This document shows positions 16,775-25,875 of a DNA stretch of 64,000 nucleotides, in pieces. Position 1 is the stretch's first letter. The number at the start of each line of letters is the position of its first letter. The notes below the pieces were generated by a model that was not told where the DNA came from, ran no database searches, and saw only the letters and a list, made by a program, of their open reading frames with translations. The translations under genes and the position numbers were made by a program. The stretch spans positions 4,836,001 to 4,900,000 of the forward strand of contig NZ_JALRMO010000001.1 in NCBI RefSeq assembly GCF_023276405.1, written 5' to 3'. Source of the stretch: Paenibacillus hamazuiensis. Its GTDB lineage: Bacteria; Bacillota; Bacilli; Paenibacillales; NBRC-103111.

Positions 16775-17493
16775 TCCATCTCCCCCTTTGCCATTCGCCG
16801 GGATGCTTCCCATAACGAATGGTGGGTGCCCGCATCGAGCCACCAGCCGCGGAGGATGCTGTACGACAGCATGCCGCTGGCGGCGTAAGCGTTGTTTACA
16901 TCGGTAATTTCCAGCTCGCCCCGCGCCGAAGGCCGGATGGAACGGATGACGTCAAAAACGTCCGCATCGTACATGTAGATCCCCGTTACGCAGTAGGAGG
17001 ATTGCGGTTGCTCCGGCTTCTCCTCGATCCGTACGATGCGTGTTCCGTCCAGCACCGGAACGCCGAACCGGCGCGGATCGTCCACTTCTTTCAGAAACAC
17101 GTGGGCTTTCTCAGGCCGCTGCCTGAACCGTGCGAATTCATCGGCAAGCGAGTCTTCAAACAAATTGTCGCCGAGCAGCACTATGAACTTTTCGTCCGGC
17201 TGAACGAAGCCTTCCGCAAGTGCAAGAGCGTGCGCAATTCCTCCCGCCTCTTCCTGCACTGTAAACGACACGCGGACATCCCACTCGCGTCCGCTGCCGA
17301 TGTAGTCGATGAATAATCCTGCGGACTTCTTCCCGCAAACGAGCAAAATATCGTCGATCCCCGATTCGGCCAATTTGGACAGCGCATAATGTATCATCGG
17401 GTTAGGACCGACAGGAAGAAGATGCTTGTTCAGAAAACGGGTCATCGGCTGCAAGCGAGTGCCCAACCCGCCGGCCAAAATCACACCTTTCAT
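16771..17493 (-). CDS. rfbA: Glucose-1-phosphate thymidylyltransferase (SpsI-like, short form)
   Basis: Makes dTDP-glucose. At 240 residues it is the short form seen in B. subtilis SpsI rather than the roughly 290-residue RmlA. Motifs are LAGGLGTRLQPMTRFLNKHL, EEAGGIAHALALAE, LLGDNLFEDS, IVRIEEKP, CVTGIYMYD, and SARGELEITDVNNAY with GWWLDAGTH. It is the first gene of a ten-gene operon that runs to 8404, with intergenic gaps of 40 bases or fewer. AAAGGGG precedes the ATG. The 180-base upstream region holds the box at 17593-17605. Confidence 0.93.
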   Translation of the reverse strand: MKGVILAGGLGTRLQPMTRFLNKHLLPVGPNPMIHYALSKLAESGIDDILLVCGKKSAGLFIDYIGSGREWDVRVSFTVQEEAGGIAHALALAEGFVQPDEKFIVLLGDNLFEDSLADEFARFRQRPEKAHVFLKEVDDPRRFGVPVLDGTRIVRIEEKPEQPQSSYCVTGIYMYDADVFDVIRSIRPSARGELEITDVNNAYAASGMLSYSILRGWWLDAGTHHSLWEASRRMAKGEME

Positions 17494-17592
17494 CTGGCGG
17501 ATGCCCCTTTCTGTAGATGGTTGGCATATTTTTCACCATATTTAAAGGATATGCCCTCACCGACAAAAGCTTATGGACGCTTACCGCATAAG

Positions 17593-17605
17593 GCGAAAAA
17601 TTGGC
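17593..17605 (-). promoter_or_regulatory. 13-base box shared by two operon upstream regions, copy 2
   Basis: Minus-strand GCCAATTTTTCGC about 100 bases upstream of the rfbA start, identical to 7647-7659. GACAA stands just before it in both copies. Confidence 0.4.
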
Positions 17606-17637
17606 TCTTGTCTTCATTCCCGGAGGCAGCGGCAACT

Positions 17638-17668
17638 GCAAAAACCCGGCGCGAAGCCGCGCCGGGTT
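17638..17668 (-). terminator. Terminator of the giant repeat-protein gene
   Basis: Minus-strand AACCCGGCGCG, GCTT loop, CGCGCCGGGTT then a T-run. It begins eight bases past the gene's stop codon and isolates this gene from the rfbA operon. Confidence 0.92.
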
Positions 17669-17675
17669 GCTCGGG

Positions 17676-20600
17676 TTATGATCTGCGGGAGCCGATGGCG
17701 ATCCAGTTGACGATCGCATGCAGCTCAGGGGAAAATTTCGTGCGGACGATGGTCAAGGTTACAGCCTCCGGCGTTTTCTGCTTGATGGCGGCGTAACATG
17801 CCGGATGATTCGTCGAGGCGGTAACCACATAATCAATGTCTGCAAACGGTTCGTCGAACGGAATGACCACTTCTCCGCTTTCATCCTCGATTTTGAACAA
17901 AAACGGATACAGCCCGAACTGCTGCAAAATGCGGTCTTTCGCGACCTGCACCGGGCGAAAGGCAAGTTTGCCCGTTCCGATCGAACCGTCGGCAATATGC
18001 TCCTCCCGCACCGCCTGGGCCGCCAGCTTCTCCGAGGTAACGGCCCCGTCCGCGATGCGGCTGGCGATAACGGCACCTTCTTCCAAATGCCGCGCGTTCA
18101 CCGAACCGGTTTGGAGATGGCCGCTGCCGACCGCGCCGGGCTGGATGCTCTGGCCGCTCACGCTGCCGTCCGCCAAATGATCGGTCCGGACGGCAGCGGG
18201 CGCCAGCTTCGTGCCGGTCACCGCGCCGGCGGCCAGCTTCGTCGTGCCGACAGCTTCGTCGGCCAGCTTCTCCTCTGTCACCGCGCCTTGTACAAGATGC
18301 GCCCCGGTAATTGAAGCTTCGCCGAGCTTTTCCCCACCGATCGCCCCTTCGGCGAGCTTATCCCTTGTAACCGAACCCGGTGCCAGGTGGGAGGCGACGA
18401 TCGCTCCGGGCCGCACATGCGCGGCCGCAACCGTTCCGATCTGCAGCTTCGAACCGCTCACGCTGCCGTCCGCCAGCTTCGACTCCGTCACCGACCATGG
18501 GGCAATGGCCGCCTCCGTTACTGCATTTTTCGCCAGCTTCCCAGCGGTGACCGCAGCGTCCGCCAGTTTCTCTTCGGTTACGGCTCCTGCCGCCAGAGTC
18601 GTCTCCGTCACGGCGTCCGCCGTCATATGCTGCGCAGACACCGAGCCCGCCGCCAGCTTTTCCGCGGTGACCGCACCGTCCGCAAGCTTCGATTCCGTTA
18701 CGGCTCCTGCCGCCAGCGTCGTCTCCGTCACGGCGTCCGCCGTCATATGCTGCGCAGACACCGAACCCGGCGCCAGCTTCTCCGCGGTAACCGCACCCGC
18801 CGCCAGCTTCGACTCCGTCACCGACCCTGCCGCCAGCGTCGTCTCCGTCACCGCGTCCGCCGTCATGTGCTGCGCGGACACCGAGCCCGGCGCCAGCTTC
18901 TCCGCGGTGACCGCACCGTCCGCAAGCTTCGACTCCGTTACGGCCCCTGCTGCCAGCGTCGTCTCCGTCACGGCATCTGCCGTCATGTGCTGCGCAGACA
19001 CCGAGCCCGGCGCCAGCTTTTCCGCGGTAACCGCACCCGCCGCCAGCTTCGACTCCGTCACCGACCCTGCCGCCAGCGTCGTCTCCGTCACCGCGTCCGC
19101 CGTCATGTGCTGCGCGGACACCGAGCCCGGCGCCAACTTCTCCGCGGTGACCGCACCGCCCGCCAGCTTCGATTCCGTTACGGCTCCTGCCGCCAGCGTC
19201 GTCTCCGTCACAGCGTCCGCCGTCATGTGCTGCGCGGACACCGAACCCGCCGCCAGCTTCTCTGCGGTGACCGCAGCGTCCGCAAGCTTCGATTCCGTTA
19301 CGGCTCCTGCCGCCAGCGTCGTCTCCGTCACCGCGTCCGCCGTCATGTGCTGCGCAGACACCGAACCCGCCGCCAGCTTCTCCGCGGTGACCGCACCGTC
19401 CGCAAGCTTCGATTCCGTTACGGCTCCTGCCGCCAGCGTCGTCTCCGTCACGGCATCCGCCGTCATGTGCTGCGCGGACACCGAACCCGCCGCCAGCTTC
19501 TCCGCGGTGACCGCACCGTCCGCAAGCTTCGATTCCGTTACGGCCCCTGCCGCCAGCGTCGTCTCCGTCACAGCGTCCGCCGTCATGTGCTGCGCAGAGA
19601 CCGAACCCGGCGCCAGCTTCTCCGCGGTGACCGCACCGTCCGCAAGCTTCGATTCCGTTACGGCGCTAGCATTCAGCTTGTCGCTGGTAACGGATCCGTC
19701 GGCGAGCTTCTCGCCGGTCAGCGAACCGTATTGAATGTGGGCGTTTCCGATCGCAGCAGGTTGGATTTTGCGGCCGCTTACGCTTTCATCGGCCAGCTTA
19801 TCGGTCACAATCGCACCGGGCGCGAGCTTTTCGCCGGTTACCGCACCGGGGGCCAGCTTCGCGGTGACGACGGCGCCGTCGGCCAGCTTCTCCGCGGTGA
19901 CCGCACCGCGTACCAAGTTGACGCTTTTTATCGTATCCTCGCCTAGTTTCTCACCGGTAATCGCCCCTTCGGCCAGCTTATCCTTCGTCACCGAGCCCGG
20001 CGCCAGATGAATCGTGCCGATCACTCCGGGCTGCACATGTTCAGCCGTTATCGAAGCCGGCTGCAGCTTCGATCGGCTGACGCTGCCGTCGGCCAGCTTC
20101 GCCTCCGTCACCGCTTCCGCAGCCAGCGCTGCTTCGGTTACCGCTTCCGCGGCCAGCTTCTCCGCAGTCACCGAGGCGCCGGCCAACCCTGCGGCCGTGA
20201 CGGACCGCGGGGCCAGATGCCCGGTGCCGATCGCCCCGGCCTGAACGTGCAGCGCCGATACCGAGCCCGGCGTCAGCTTCGCTTCGCTTACGCTGCCATC
20301 CGCCAGCTTCTCCTCCGTCACCGACCCGGGCGCCAGCGCCGCCTCCGTCACGGCGCCAGCCGTTATATGCTGCGCCAATACCGAGCCCGGCGCCAGCTTC
20401 GCTTCGCTTACACTGCCGTCCGCCAGCTTCGCCTCCGTCACCGAGCCGGCCGCCAGCGCCAGTTCCGTCACCGCGTCCGCCGTTATATGCTGCGCCGATA
20501 CCGAGTCCGGCGCCAGCTTCGCTCCGCTTACGCTGCCGTCCGCCAGCTTCCGCTCCGTTACCGAACCGGCAGACAGCGCCGCCTCCGTCACCGCGTCCGC

Positions 20601-23600
20601 CGTTATATGCTGCGCCGATACCGAGCCCGGCGCCAGCTTTGCTCCGCTCACGCTGCCGTCCGCCAGCTTCCGCTCCGTTATCGATCCGGCAGACAGCGCC
20701 GCCTCCGTCACGGCATTCACCGTTATGTGCTGCGCCGATACCGAGTTCGGTGCAAGCTTCGCTCCGCTCACGCTTCCATCCGCCAGCTTCGGCTCCGTCA
20801 CCGAGCCGGATGCCAGCGCCGCCTCCGTCACGGCGCTGCCGGCGAGCTTCTCCTCCGTCACCGAACCGTTTTGAATTTGGTTTCGCCCTACTGCGTCCGG
20901 TTGGATTTTGCGCCAGCTCACGCTTTCGTCCGCCAACCTGTCGGTATGGACCGAGCCGGGGGCCAGCTTTTCGGCAGTTATCGCACCAGGGGCCAGCTTC
21001 TCCGTCGTTACCGAGCCGGACGCCAAATGTGCGCTGCCAATCGCTTCCTCCTGCACGTGCCCGGGCGCAATCGCTCCGGCCTGAAGCTTTCGTCCGCTCA
21101 CGCTGTCATCGGCCAACTTCTCTTCCGTCACAGACCCGGACGCCAGCGCCGCCTCCGTCACCGACCCGATCATCAAATGATCCGACGCCACCGAGCCGTC
21201 TGCGAGCTGTGCCGCTGCCACCGCTCCCGGGGCCAAATGCGACGTGCCGATCACTCCGGCACGCACATGTTCGGCCGACACGGAACCGGACTGCAGCTTG
21301 AAACCGTCGACGCTGCCGTCAGCCAGCTTTTCCGTCGTCACCGCTCCGGCCGCAAGCGCCTGCCCCGTCACCGAGCCTTCCGCCAAGTGCTTCGGCGACA
21401 CCGAACCCGGCGCCAGCTTTGCTCCGCTTACGCTGCCGTCAGCCAGCTTCGGCCCCGTCACCGAGCCGGACGCCAGTGCCGCCTCCGTCACCGAGTCCGC
21501 CGTTATATGCTGCGCCGATACCGAGCCCGGCGCCAGCTTCGCTCCGCTCACGCTGCCGTCAGCCAGCTTCCGCTCCGTCACCGAGCCGGACGCCAGCGCC
21601 AGCTCCGTCACGGCGTCCGCCGTTATATGCTGCGCCGATACCGAGCCCGGCGCCAGCTTCGCTCCGCTCACGCTGCCGTTCGCCAGCTTCGACTCCGTCA
21701 CTGACCCAGAGACCAATGCCGCCTCCGTCACGGCATCCGCCTTCAAATGTTGTGCCGACACCGAGCTCGACGCCAGCTTCGCTCCGCTCACGCTGCCATC
21801 CGCCAACTTCGGCTCCGTTACCGATCCGGACGCCAGCGCCGCCTCCGTCACCGAACTGCCGGCAAGCTTCTCCATCGTCACGGCGCCGCTTTGGATGTGG
21901 CTTCGTCCGACTGCGTCCGGCTGGATTTTGCGCCCGCTCACGCTTTCGTCCGCCAGCCTGTCGGTATGGACCGCACCGGGAGCCAGCTTCTCTGCCGTTA
22001 CCGCGCCGGGTGCCAACTTCTCCGTCGTTATCGAACCGGACGCCAAATGCGCGCTGCCGATCGCTTCCTCCTGCACATGCCCGGGCGCAATAGCTCCGGC
22101 CTGCAGCTTCTGCCCGCTCACGCTGTTGTCCGCCAGCTTCTCTTCCGTCACCGACCCGGACGCCAGCGCCACCTCCGTCACCGCGCCGATCATCAAATGA
22201 TCCGACGCCACCGAACCGTCCGCGAGCTGCGCGGCCGTCACCGCGCCCAGAGCCAAATGCGCCGTACCGATCACTCCGGCTCGCACATGTTCGGCCGACA
22301 CGGAACCGGACCGCAGCTTGAAGCCGTCGACGCTGTCGTCCGCCAACTTCTCCTTCGTTACCGAGCCGTCCGCCAAAGCCGTCTCCGTCACCGCGTTAGC
22401 GGTCATGTGCTGCGCCGACACCGAGCCCAGCGCCAGCTTCACCCCGCTTACGCTGCCGTCCGCCAGCTTCGACTCCGTCACCGATCCGGCGGCCAATGCC
22501 GTCTCCGTCACCGTGTCGGCGGTCATGTGCTGCGCCGATACCGAGCCCGGCGCCAGCTTCGCTCCGCTTACGCTGCCGTCCGCCAGTTTCGGCTCCGTTA
22601 CCGAACCTGACGCCAGTGCTATCTCCGTCACCGCGTCAGCAGTCATGTGCTGCGCCGACACCGAACCCGGCGCCAGCTTCGTTCCGCTTACGCTGCCGTC
22701 CGCCAGCTTCGGCTCCGTCACCGAGCCGGGCACCAGCGCCGTCTCCGTCACCGCGTCAGCCGTTATGTGCCGCGCCGATACCGAGCCCGGCGCCAGCTTC
22801 GTTCCGCTGACACTGCCGTCCGCCAGCTTCGGCTCCGTTACCGAGCCGAACGCCAAAACCGCTTCCGTCACCGCGCTGCCGGCAAGCTTCTCTTCCGTCA
22901 CGGCGCCGTTCTGAATATGGCTTCGTCCGACTGCATCCGGCTGGATTTTGCGCCCGCTCACGCTTTCATCCGCCAGCCTGTCGGTATGGACGGAGCCGGG
23001 GGCCAGCTTTTCGGCAGTTACCGCACCGGGGGCCAGCTTCTCCGTCATTACCGATCCGTTCGCCAAATGTGCGCTGCCGATCGCTCCTTCCTGTACATGC
23101 CCAGGCGTAATCGCTCCGGCCTGCAGCTTCCGCCCGCTCACGCTGTCATCCGCCAGCTTCTCTTCCGTTACGGCTCCGGACGCCAGCGCCGCCTCCGTCA
23201 CCGCGCCGATCATCAAATGATCGGACGCCACCGAACCGTCTGCGAGCTGCGCCGCTGCCACCGAGCCCGGTGCCAAGTGCGCCGTGCCGATCACTCCGGC
23301 TCGCACATGTTCGGCCGACACGGAACCGGACTGCAGCTTGAAGCCGTCGACGCTGCCGTCAGCCAGCTTCTCCGTCGTTACCGCACCCGCCGCCAGTGCC
23401 GTCTCCGTCACAGCCCCTTCCGCCAAATGCTCCGGCGTCACCACACCCTCCTGCAGCTTCGCCCCGCTCACGCTGCCGTCCGCCAGCTTCGTTCCGGTAA
23501 CGGCAGCGTCTTCGAGGAACTGCTCGGTTATTCGGTGCTGCCGCAGGTTGCGGTGCTCGATGCTGTAGGCAATCTTTTCGATCAAATACGGATCCAGATG

Positions 23601-25769
23601 GGTCGCTTCAATCGTTCCGGGAATCAGATGGTAGCCGGATAACGTCTCCCGCGCCACATGCAGTCCGTCAATCGATTCCGCCTTGATTTTGTCGCCTGTA
23701 ATCGCCCAGGTCCCGATATGCCCGGACTGCACGCTTTCCGGCGCGAGCTGCCTTCCCGTCACGGCGTTTTCCTGCAGCATGGCCTCCGTGATGCTCGCCT
23801 CCCGGATATGCTCGGAGCCGATACTGCCTGCCGCAAGATGCGGGCCGGCGATCGCCCCATCCACAATTTTGCTCCCCGTTACCGCGCCGTCCTTCAGATG
23901 CTCTTCGCCGACGGAAGCCTCCTTCAGCCTGCTGAGGTGCGCACTCGTTTCCACGATGCATCGCACGACATCGGGCTCGATATGATCCAGTGTCACCGCA
24001 CCGTGCGCCAGCTTTTCTCCGGTGACGGCGCCTTCGGCCAGATGGCCGCCGGAGACCGATTCCGGCGCCAGCTTATCGCCGGTCACAGCTCCCTGCGCGA
24101 GCTGCCGACTCGTCACGGAACCGTCCTGCAGGTGCTTCTCCTCGACCGCTTTTTCAGCCAAATGCGCAGGCCGAACGGCAGACGGCGCCAGCTTGTCGGC
24201 AGTCACGGCCGCTTTGGCCAGCTTATCAGCGGTTACCGCGCCTTTTTGCAGCTTGTTTTCCGCGACAGACCTGTCAGCCAGCTTTCCTTCCGTAACGGAA
24301 GCTTCCATCAAATGTACGTTGGATACCGAGCCTTTCGCCAGATGGGTGCCGGTCACCGATTGCTCGGAAAGATGTCGCGCCGTGACGGCGCCGTCGCGGA
24401 GATGCCTGTCTTCCACGGCCCCTTCGCGCAAATGCTGCGACAGCACGGAGGCGTCTTCCAGCTTATCGGAAGTAACCGCCTTTTTCCGCAAATGCTCGCC
24501 CGCAATCGATTGCGGTTTTACATGTTCGCTGCCGATCTGACTGTGCCCGATAATATCTCCCAGCACCGATCCGCGCACCAAATGCGAATAATCGACGGCC
24601 CGATACCCGATATGCTGCGGACCTACCGACTCCGGCGCCAGTTTGTCTCCCGTCACCGAGGAGGGCGCCAAATGCTGCGTGCTCACCGATGATTCGGCCA
24701 GCTTCTCGGCCGTGATCGCTTGGTCGCGCACTTTGTCCGTCGTGACGGCGCCTTCGGCCAGCTTGGCGGTGTCGACGGATTCGTTGGCCAAACAATCCGC
24801 GGTTACCGCGCCGACCTGAATTTTGTCCGCAGTCACGGAGCGGTCCGCCAGCTTGCTGCCGACGATCGATTGATCGGCCAGATGTTTCATTTGAATGGAA
24901 CCGTCGGCGATTTTGATCGAGCTGATCGTCTTGTCAGCCAGCTTTGCGGAAGTAATGCTGTTATCCATCAGCTTGTCGCCGGAAAGCGAGCGGTCCTGAA
25001 TTTTGCCGGCGGAAACCGCCCCGTCGGCAATATGCGCTTCCACAACGGAATAAGGAGCGATTTTCTGCTGCGTCACCGCGTGGTCCGCCAGCTTGTCGGG
25101 CCCTATGGCGTAATCGGCAAGCGCCTCCGCATCCAGGCTGCCCGGCTTGATCTTGGTGCCGTCTATGGAATGAGCGGCCAGCTTGCTGCCCGTCACCGCC
25201 TCGTCGCGGATGTCGTCGGTATAAATAAACTGGGCGGAGCGTGCCGGCTGTCTGCGCTCCGAGAGCAGCAAAAGCGGTGGCGGAACAACGTCCGTTTTTG
25301 CCGCCTCAGGAAGAGGCGCCGGGTGTTCCTTGTCGTTTTCCTCCGTGCCGCGGGAAGCGTCGGGCTGCTCGGGCTTGACCGAAAGTTTGCTGATTTTTGC
25401 ATTCGATTTAGCGTCATGCGCTTCGGATAAAGGTGCTTTGGCCGGTGTTTTCGGTCCGCCGGATGCCGGCGGCGCCTGGGGAGGAACGGACAAAGCCTGC
25501 CTCGCAGTTGAAGTTGAAGGTTGATCTGTGCTGCCTGGCGCCGGCTTGAATACTGCGGGCGGCGAGGTCGATACGGGTGGTGTGGGCGCTGCAGGTGGTA
25601 GGGCCGGTGCATTTTTTGCAGGCGATGAAATCGATAAAGCGGATGAAGCTGATGATGAAGCTGAAGACAGTGAATCGGCGTCCAGCCATTGCAACTCGTT
25701 CAAATTGGCGTTGGCCCGCCGGTAAGCGGCTTTGCTGCCGGGTTGCCCCTTGCCTCGATGTTTTTTCAT
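17676..25769 (-). CDS. Giant decapeptide-repeat protein with WIAG-type C-terminal tail
   Basis: 2,697 residues. Residues 1 to about 185 are low-complexity Ser/Pro/Ala with a short basic start (MKKHRGKGQPGSKAAYRR). From about 190 to 2600 the chain is roughly 240 decapeptides of consensus G-S/A-V-T/S-x-x-K/H-L-A-D/P, a periodicity that suggests a beta-solenoid or fibre. The last 95 or so residues are non-repetitive and end HAIVNWIAIGSRRS, matching what I recall as the WIAG-tail domain of large Paenibacillus-type repeat proteins. There is no signal peptide, membrane segment or LPXTG. The ATG has GGAAGGGGAA upstream, a sigma-K-like promoter lies at 25801-25829, and a terminator follows. It sits among spore-type glycan genes. 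I infer a spore-surface fibre and likely glycosylation acceptor; neither is proven. Confidence 0.88.
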   Translation of the reverse strand: MKKHRGKGQPGSKAAYRRANANLNELQWLDADSLSSASSSASSALSISSPAKNAPALPPAAPTPPVSTSPPAVFKPAPGSTDQPSTSTARQALSVPPQAPPASGGPKTPAKAPLSEAHDAKSNAKISKLSVKPEQPDASRGTEENDKEHPAPLPEAAKTDVVPPPLLLLSERRQPARSAQFIYTDDIRDEAVTGSKLAAHSIDGTKIKPGSLDAEALADYAIGPDKLADHAVTQQKIAPYSVVEAHIADGAVSAGKIQDRSLSGDKLMDNSITSAKLADKTISSIKIADGSIQMKHLADQSIVGSKLADRSVTADKIQVGAVTADCLANESVDTAKLAEGAVTTDKVRDQAITAEKLAESSVSTQHLAPSSVTGDKLAPESVGPQHIGYRAVDYSHLVRGSVLGDIIGHSQIGSEHVKPQSIAGEHLRKKAVTSDKLEDASVLSQHLREGAVEDRHLRDGAVTARHLSEQSVTGTHLAKGSVSNVHLMEASVTEGKLADRSVAENKLQKGAVTADKLAKAAVTADKLAPSAVRPAHLAEKAVEEKHLQDGSVTSRQLAQGAVTGDKLAPESVSGGHLAEGAVTGEKLAHGAVTLDHIEPDVVRCIVETSAHLSRLKEASVGEEHLKDGAVTGSKIVDGAIAGPHLAAGSIGSEHIREASITEAMLQENAVTGRQLAPESVQSGHIGTWAITGDKIKAESIDGLHVARETLSGYHLIPGTIEATHLDPYLIEKIAYSIEHRNLRQHRITEQFLEDAAVTGTKLADGSVSGAKLQEGVVTPEHLAEGAVTETALAAGAVTTEKLADGSVDGFKLQSGSVSAEHVRAGVIGTAHLAPGSVAAAQLADGSVASDHLMIGAVTEAALASGAVTEEKLADDSVSGRKLQAGAITPGHVQEGAIGSAHLANGSVMTEKLAPGAVTAEKLAPGSVHTDRLADESVSGRKIQPDAVGRSHIQNGAVTEEKLAGSAVTEAVLAFGSVTEPKLADGSVSGTKLAPGSVSARHITADAVTETALVPGSVTEPKLADGSVSGTKLAPGSVSAQHMTADAVTEIALASGSVTEPKLADGSVSGAKLAPGSVSAQHMTADTVTETALAAGSVTESKLADGSVSGVKLALGSVSAQHMTANAVTETALADGSVTKEKLADDSVDGFKLRSGSVSAEHVRAGVIGTAHLALGAVTAAQLADGSVASDHLMIGAVTEVALASGSVTEEKLADNSVSGQKLQAGAIAPGHVQEEAIGSAHLASGSITTEKLAPGAVTAEKLAPGAVHTDRLADESVSGRKIQPDAVGRSHIQSGAVTMEKLAGSSVTEAALASGSVTEPKLADGSVSGAKLASSSVSAQHLKADAVTEAALVSGSVTESKLANGSVSGAKLAPGSVSAQHITADAVTELALASGSVTERKLADGSVSGAKLAPGSVSAQHITADSVTEAALASGSVTGPKLADGSVSGAKLAPGSVSPKHLAEGSVTGQALAAGAVTTEKLADGSVDGFKLQSGSVSAEHVRAGVIGTSHLAPGAVAAAQLADGSVASDHLMIGSVTEAALASGSVTEEKLADDSVSGRKLQAGAIAPGHVQEEAIGSAHLASGSVTTEKLAPGAITAEKLAPGSVHTDRLADESVSWRKIQPDAVGRNQIQNGSVTEEKLAGSAVTEAALASGSVTEPKLADGSVSGAKLAPNSVSAQHITVNAVTEAALSAGSITERKLADGSVSGAKLAPGSVSAQHITADAVTEAALSAGSVTERKLADGSVSGAKLAPDSVSAQHITADAVTELALAAGSVTEAKLADGSVSEAKLAPGSVLAQHITAGAVTEAALAPGSVTEEKLADGSVSEAKLTPGSVSALHVQAGAIGTGHLAPRSVTAAGLAGASVTAEKLAAEAVTEAALAAEAVTEAKLADGSVSRSKLQPASITAEHVQPGVIGTIHLAPGSVTKDKLAEGAITGEKLGEDTIKSVNLVRGAVTAEKLADGAVVTAKLAPGAVTGEKLAPGAIVTDKLADESVSGRKIQPAAIGNAHIQYGSLTGEKLADGSVTSDKLNASAVTESKLADGAVTAEKLAPGSVSAQHMTADAVTETTLAAGAVTESKLADGAVTAEKLAAGSVSAQHMTADAVTETTLAAGAVTESKLADGAVTAEKLAAGSVSAQHMTADAVTETTLAAGAVTESKLADAAVTAEKLAAGSVSAQHMTADAVTETTLAAGAVTESKLAGGAVTAEKLAPGSVSAQHMTADAVTETTLAAGSVTESKLAAGAVTAEKLAPGSVSAQHMTADAVTETTLAAGAVTESKLADGAVTAEKLAPGSVSAQHMTADAVTETTLAAGSVTESKLAAGAVTAEKLAPGSVSAQHMTADAVTETTLAAGAVTESKLADGAVTAEKLAAGSVSAQHMTADAVTETTLAAGAVTEEKLADAAVTAGKLAKNAVTEAAIAPWSVTESKLADGSVSGSKLQIGTVAAAHVRPGAIVASHLAPGSVTRDKLAEGAIGGEKLGEASITGAHLVQGAVTEEKLADEAVGTTKLAAGAVTGTKLAPAAVRTDHLADGSVSGQSIQPGAVGSGHLQTGSVNARHLEEGAVIASRIADGAVTSEKLAAQAVREEHIADGSIGTGKLAFRPVQVAKDRILQQFGLYPFLFKIEDESGEVVIPFDEPFADIDYVVTASTNHPACYAAIKQKTPEAVTLTIVRTKFSPELHAIVNWIAIGSRRS
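18601..19680 (-). repeat. Nine tandem 120-bp units inside the giant gene
   Basis: Period exactly 120 bp (40 residues, four decapeptides). Units begin at 18601 and every 120 bases to 19561, and the last one diverges at its end. Copies are near identical at DNA level, including third positions. The stretches 18781-18900 and 19021-19140 look identical, so 240-bp blocks have been duplicated on top of the 120-bp unit. Recent unequal recombination or slippage is implied. Confidence 0.9.
20341..23400 (-). repeat. Three 1,020-bp super-repeats inside the giant gene
   Basis: Distinctive blocks recur at exactly 1,020-bp spacing. Examples are the sequences at 21241, 22261 and 23281 (encoding variants of SVSAEHVRAGVIGT), and those at 20881, 21901 and 22921 (encoding SVSGRKIQPDAVGR, SVSWRKIQPDAVGR in the third). 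Each copy encodes 340 residues, or 34 decapeptides. These copies are more diverged than the 120-bp array and thus probably older. Confidence 0.85.
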
Positions 25770-25800
25770 ATAATTCCCCTTCCGTCAGACTGGTCTGTTG

Positions 25801-25829
25801 TAACATATGCGAATACCTATCCCAAAGTC
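25801..25829 (-). promoter_or_regulatory. Predicted sigma-K-type promoter of the giant repeat gene
   Basis: Minus strand: AC at 25828-25827, a 17-base spacer, then CATATGTTA at 25809-25801. This equals the sigma-K -10 consensus CATANNNTA, with the AC-type -35 at the usual distance. It lies about 32 bases before the start codon. It points to late mother-cell expression during sporulation. Confidence 0.6.
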
Positions 25830-25875
25830 ACAACGCAGTCTGTCCGGTACGGAAAAAATGTGCAGCTACCCAAGG

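Noticed and set aside
18601-19680. Regular direct repeats that might suggest a CRISPR array
   Set aside because: Units are 120 bp with no unique spacers, stay in frame in a coding sequence, and have no cas genes nearby.
18211-24692. Several very long plus-strand open frames opposite the giant repeat gene
   Set aside because: They are antisense shadows: a 30-bp repeat without stops in one frame keeps other frames open too. They lack ribosome sites and have Arg- or Ser-rich nonsense composition.
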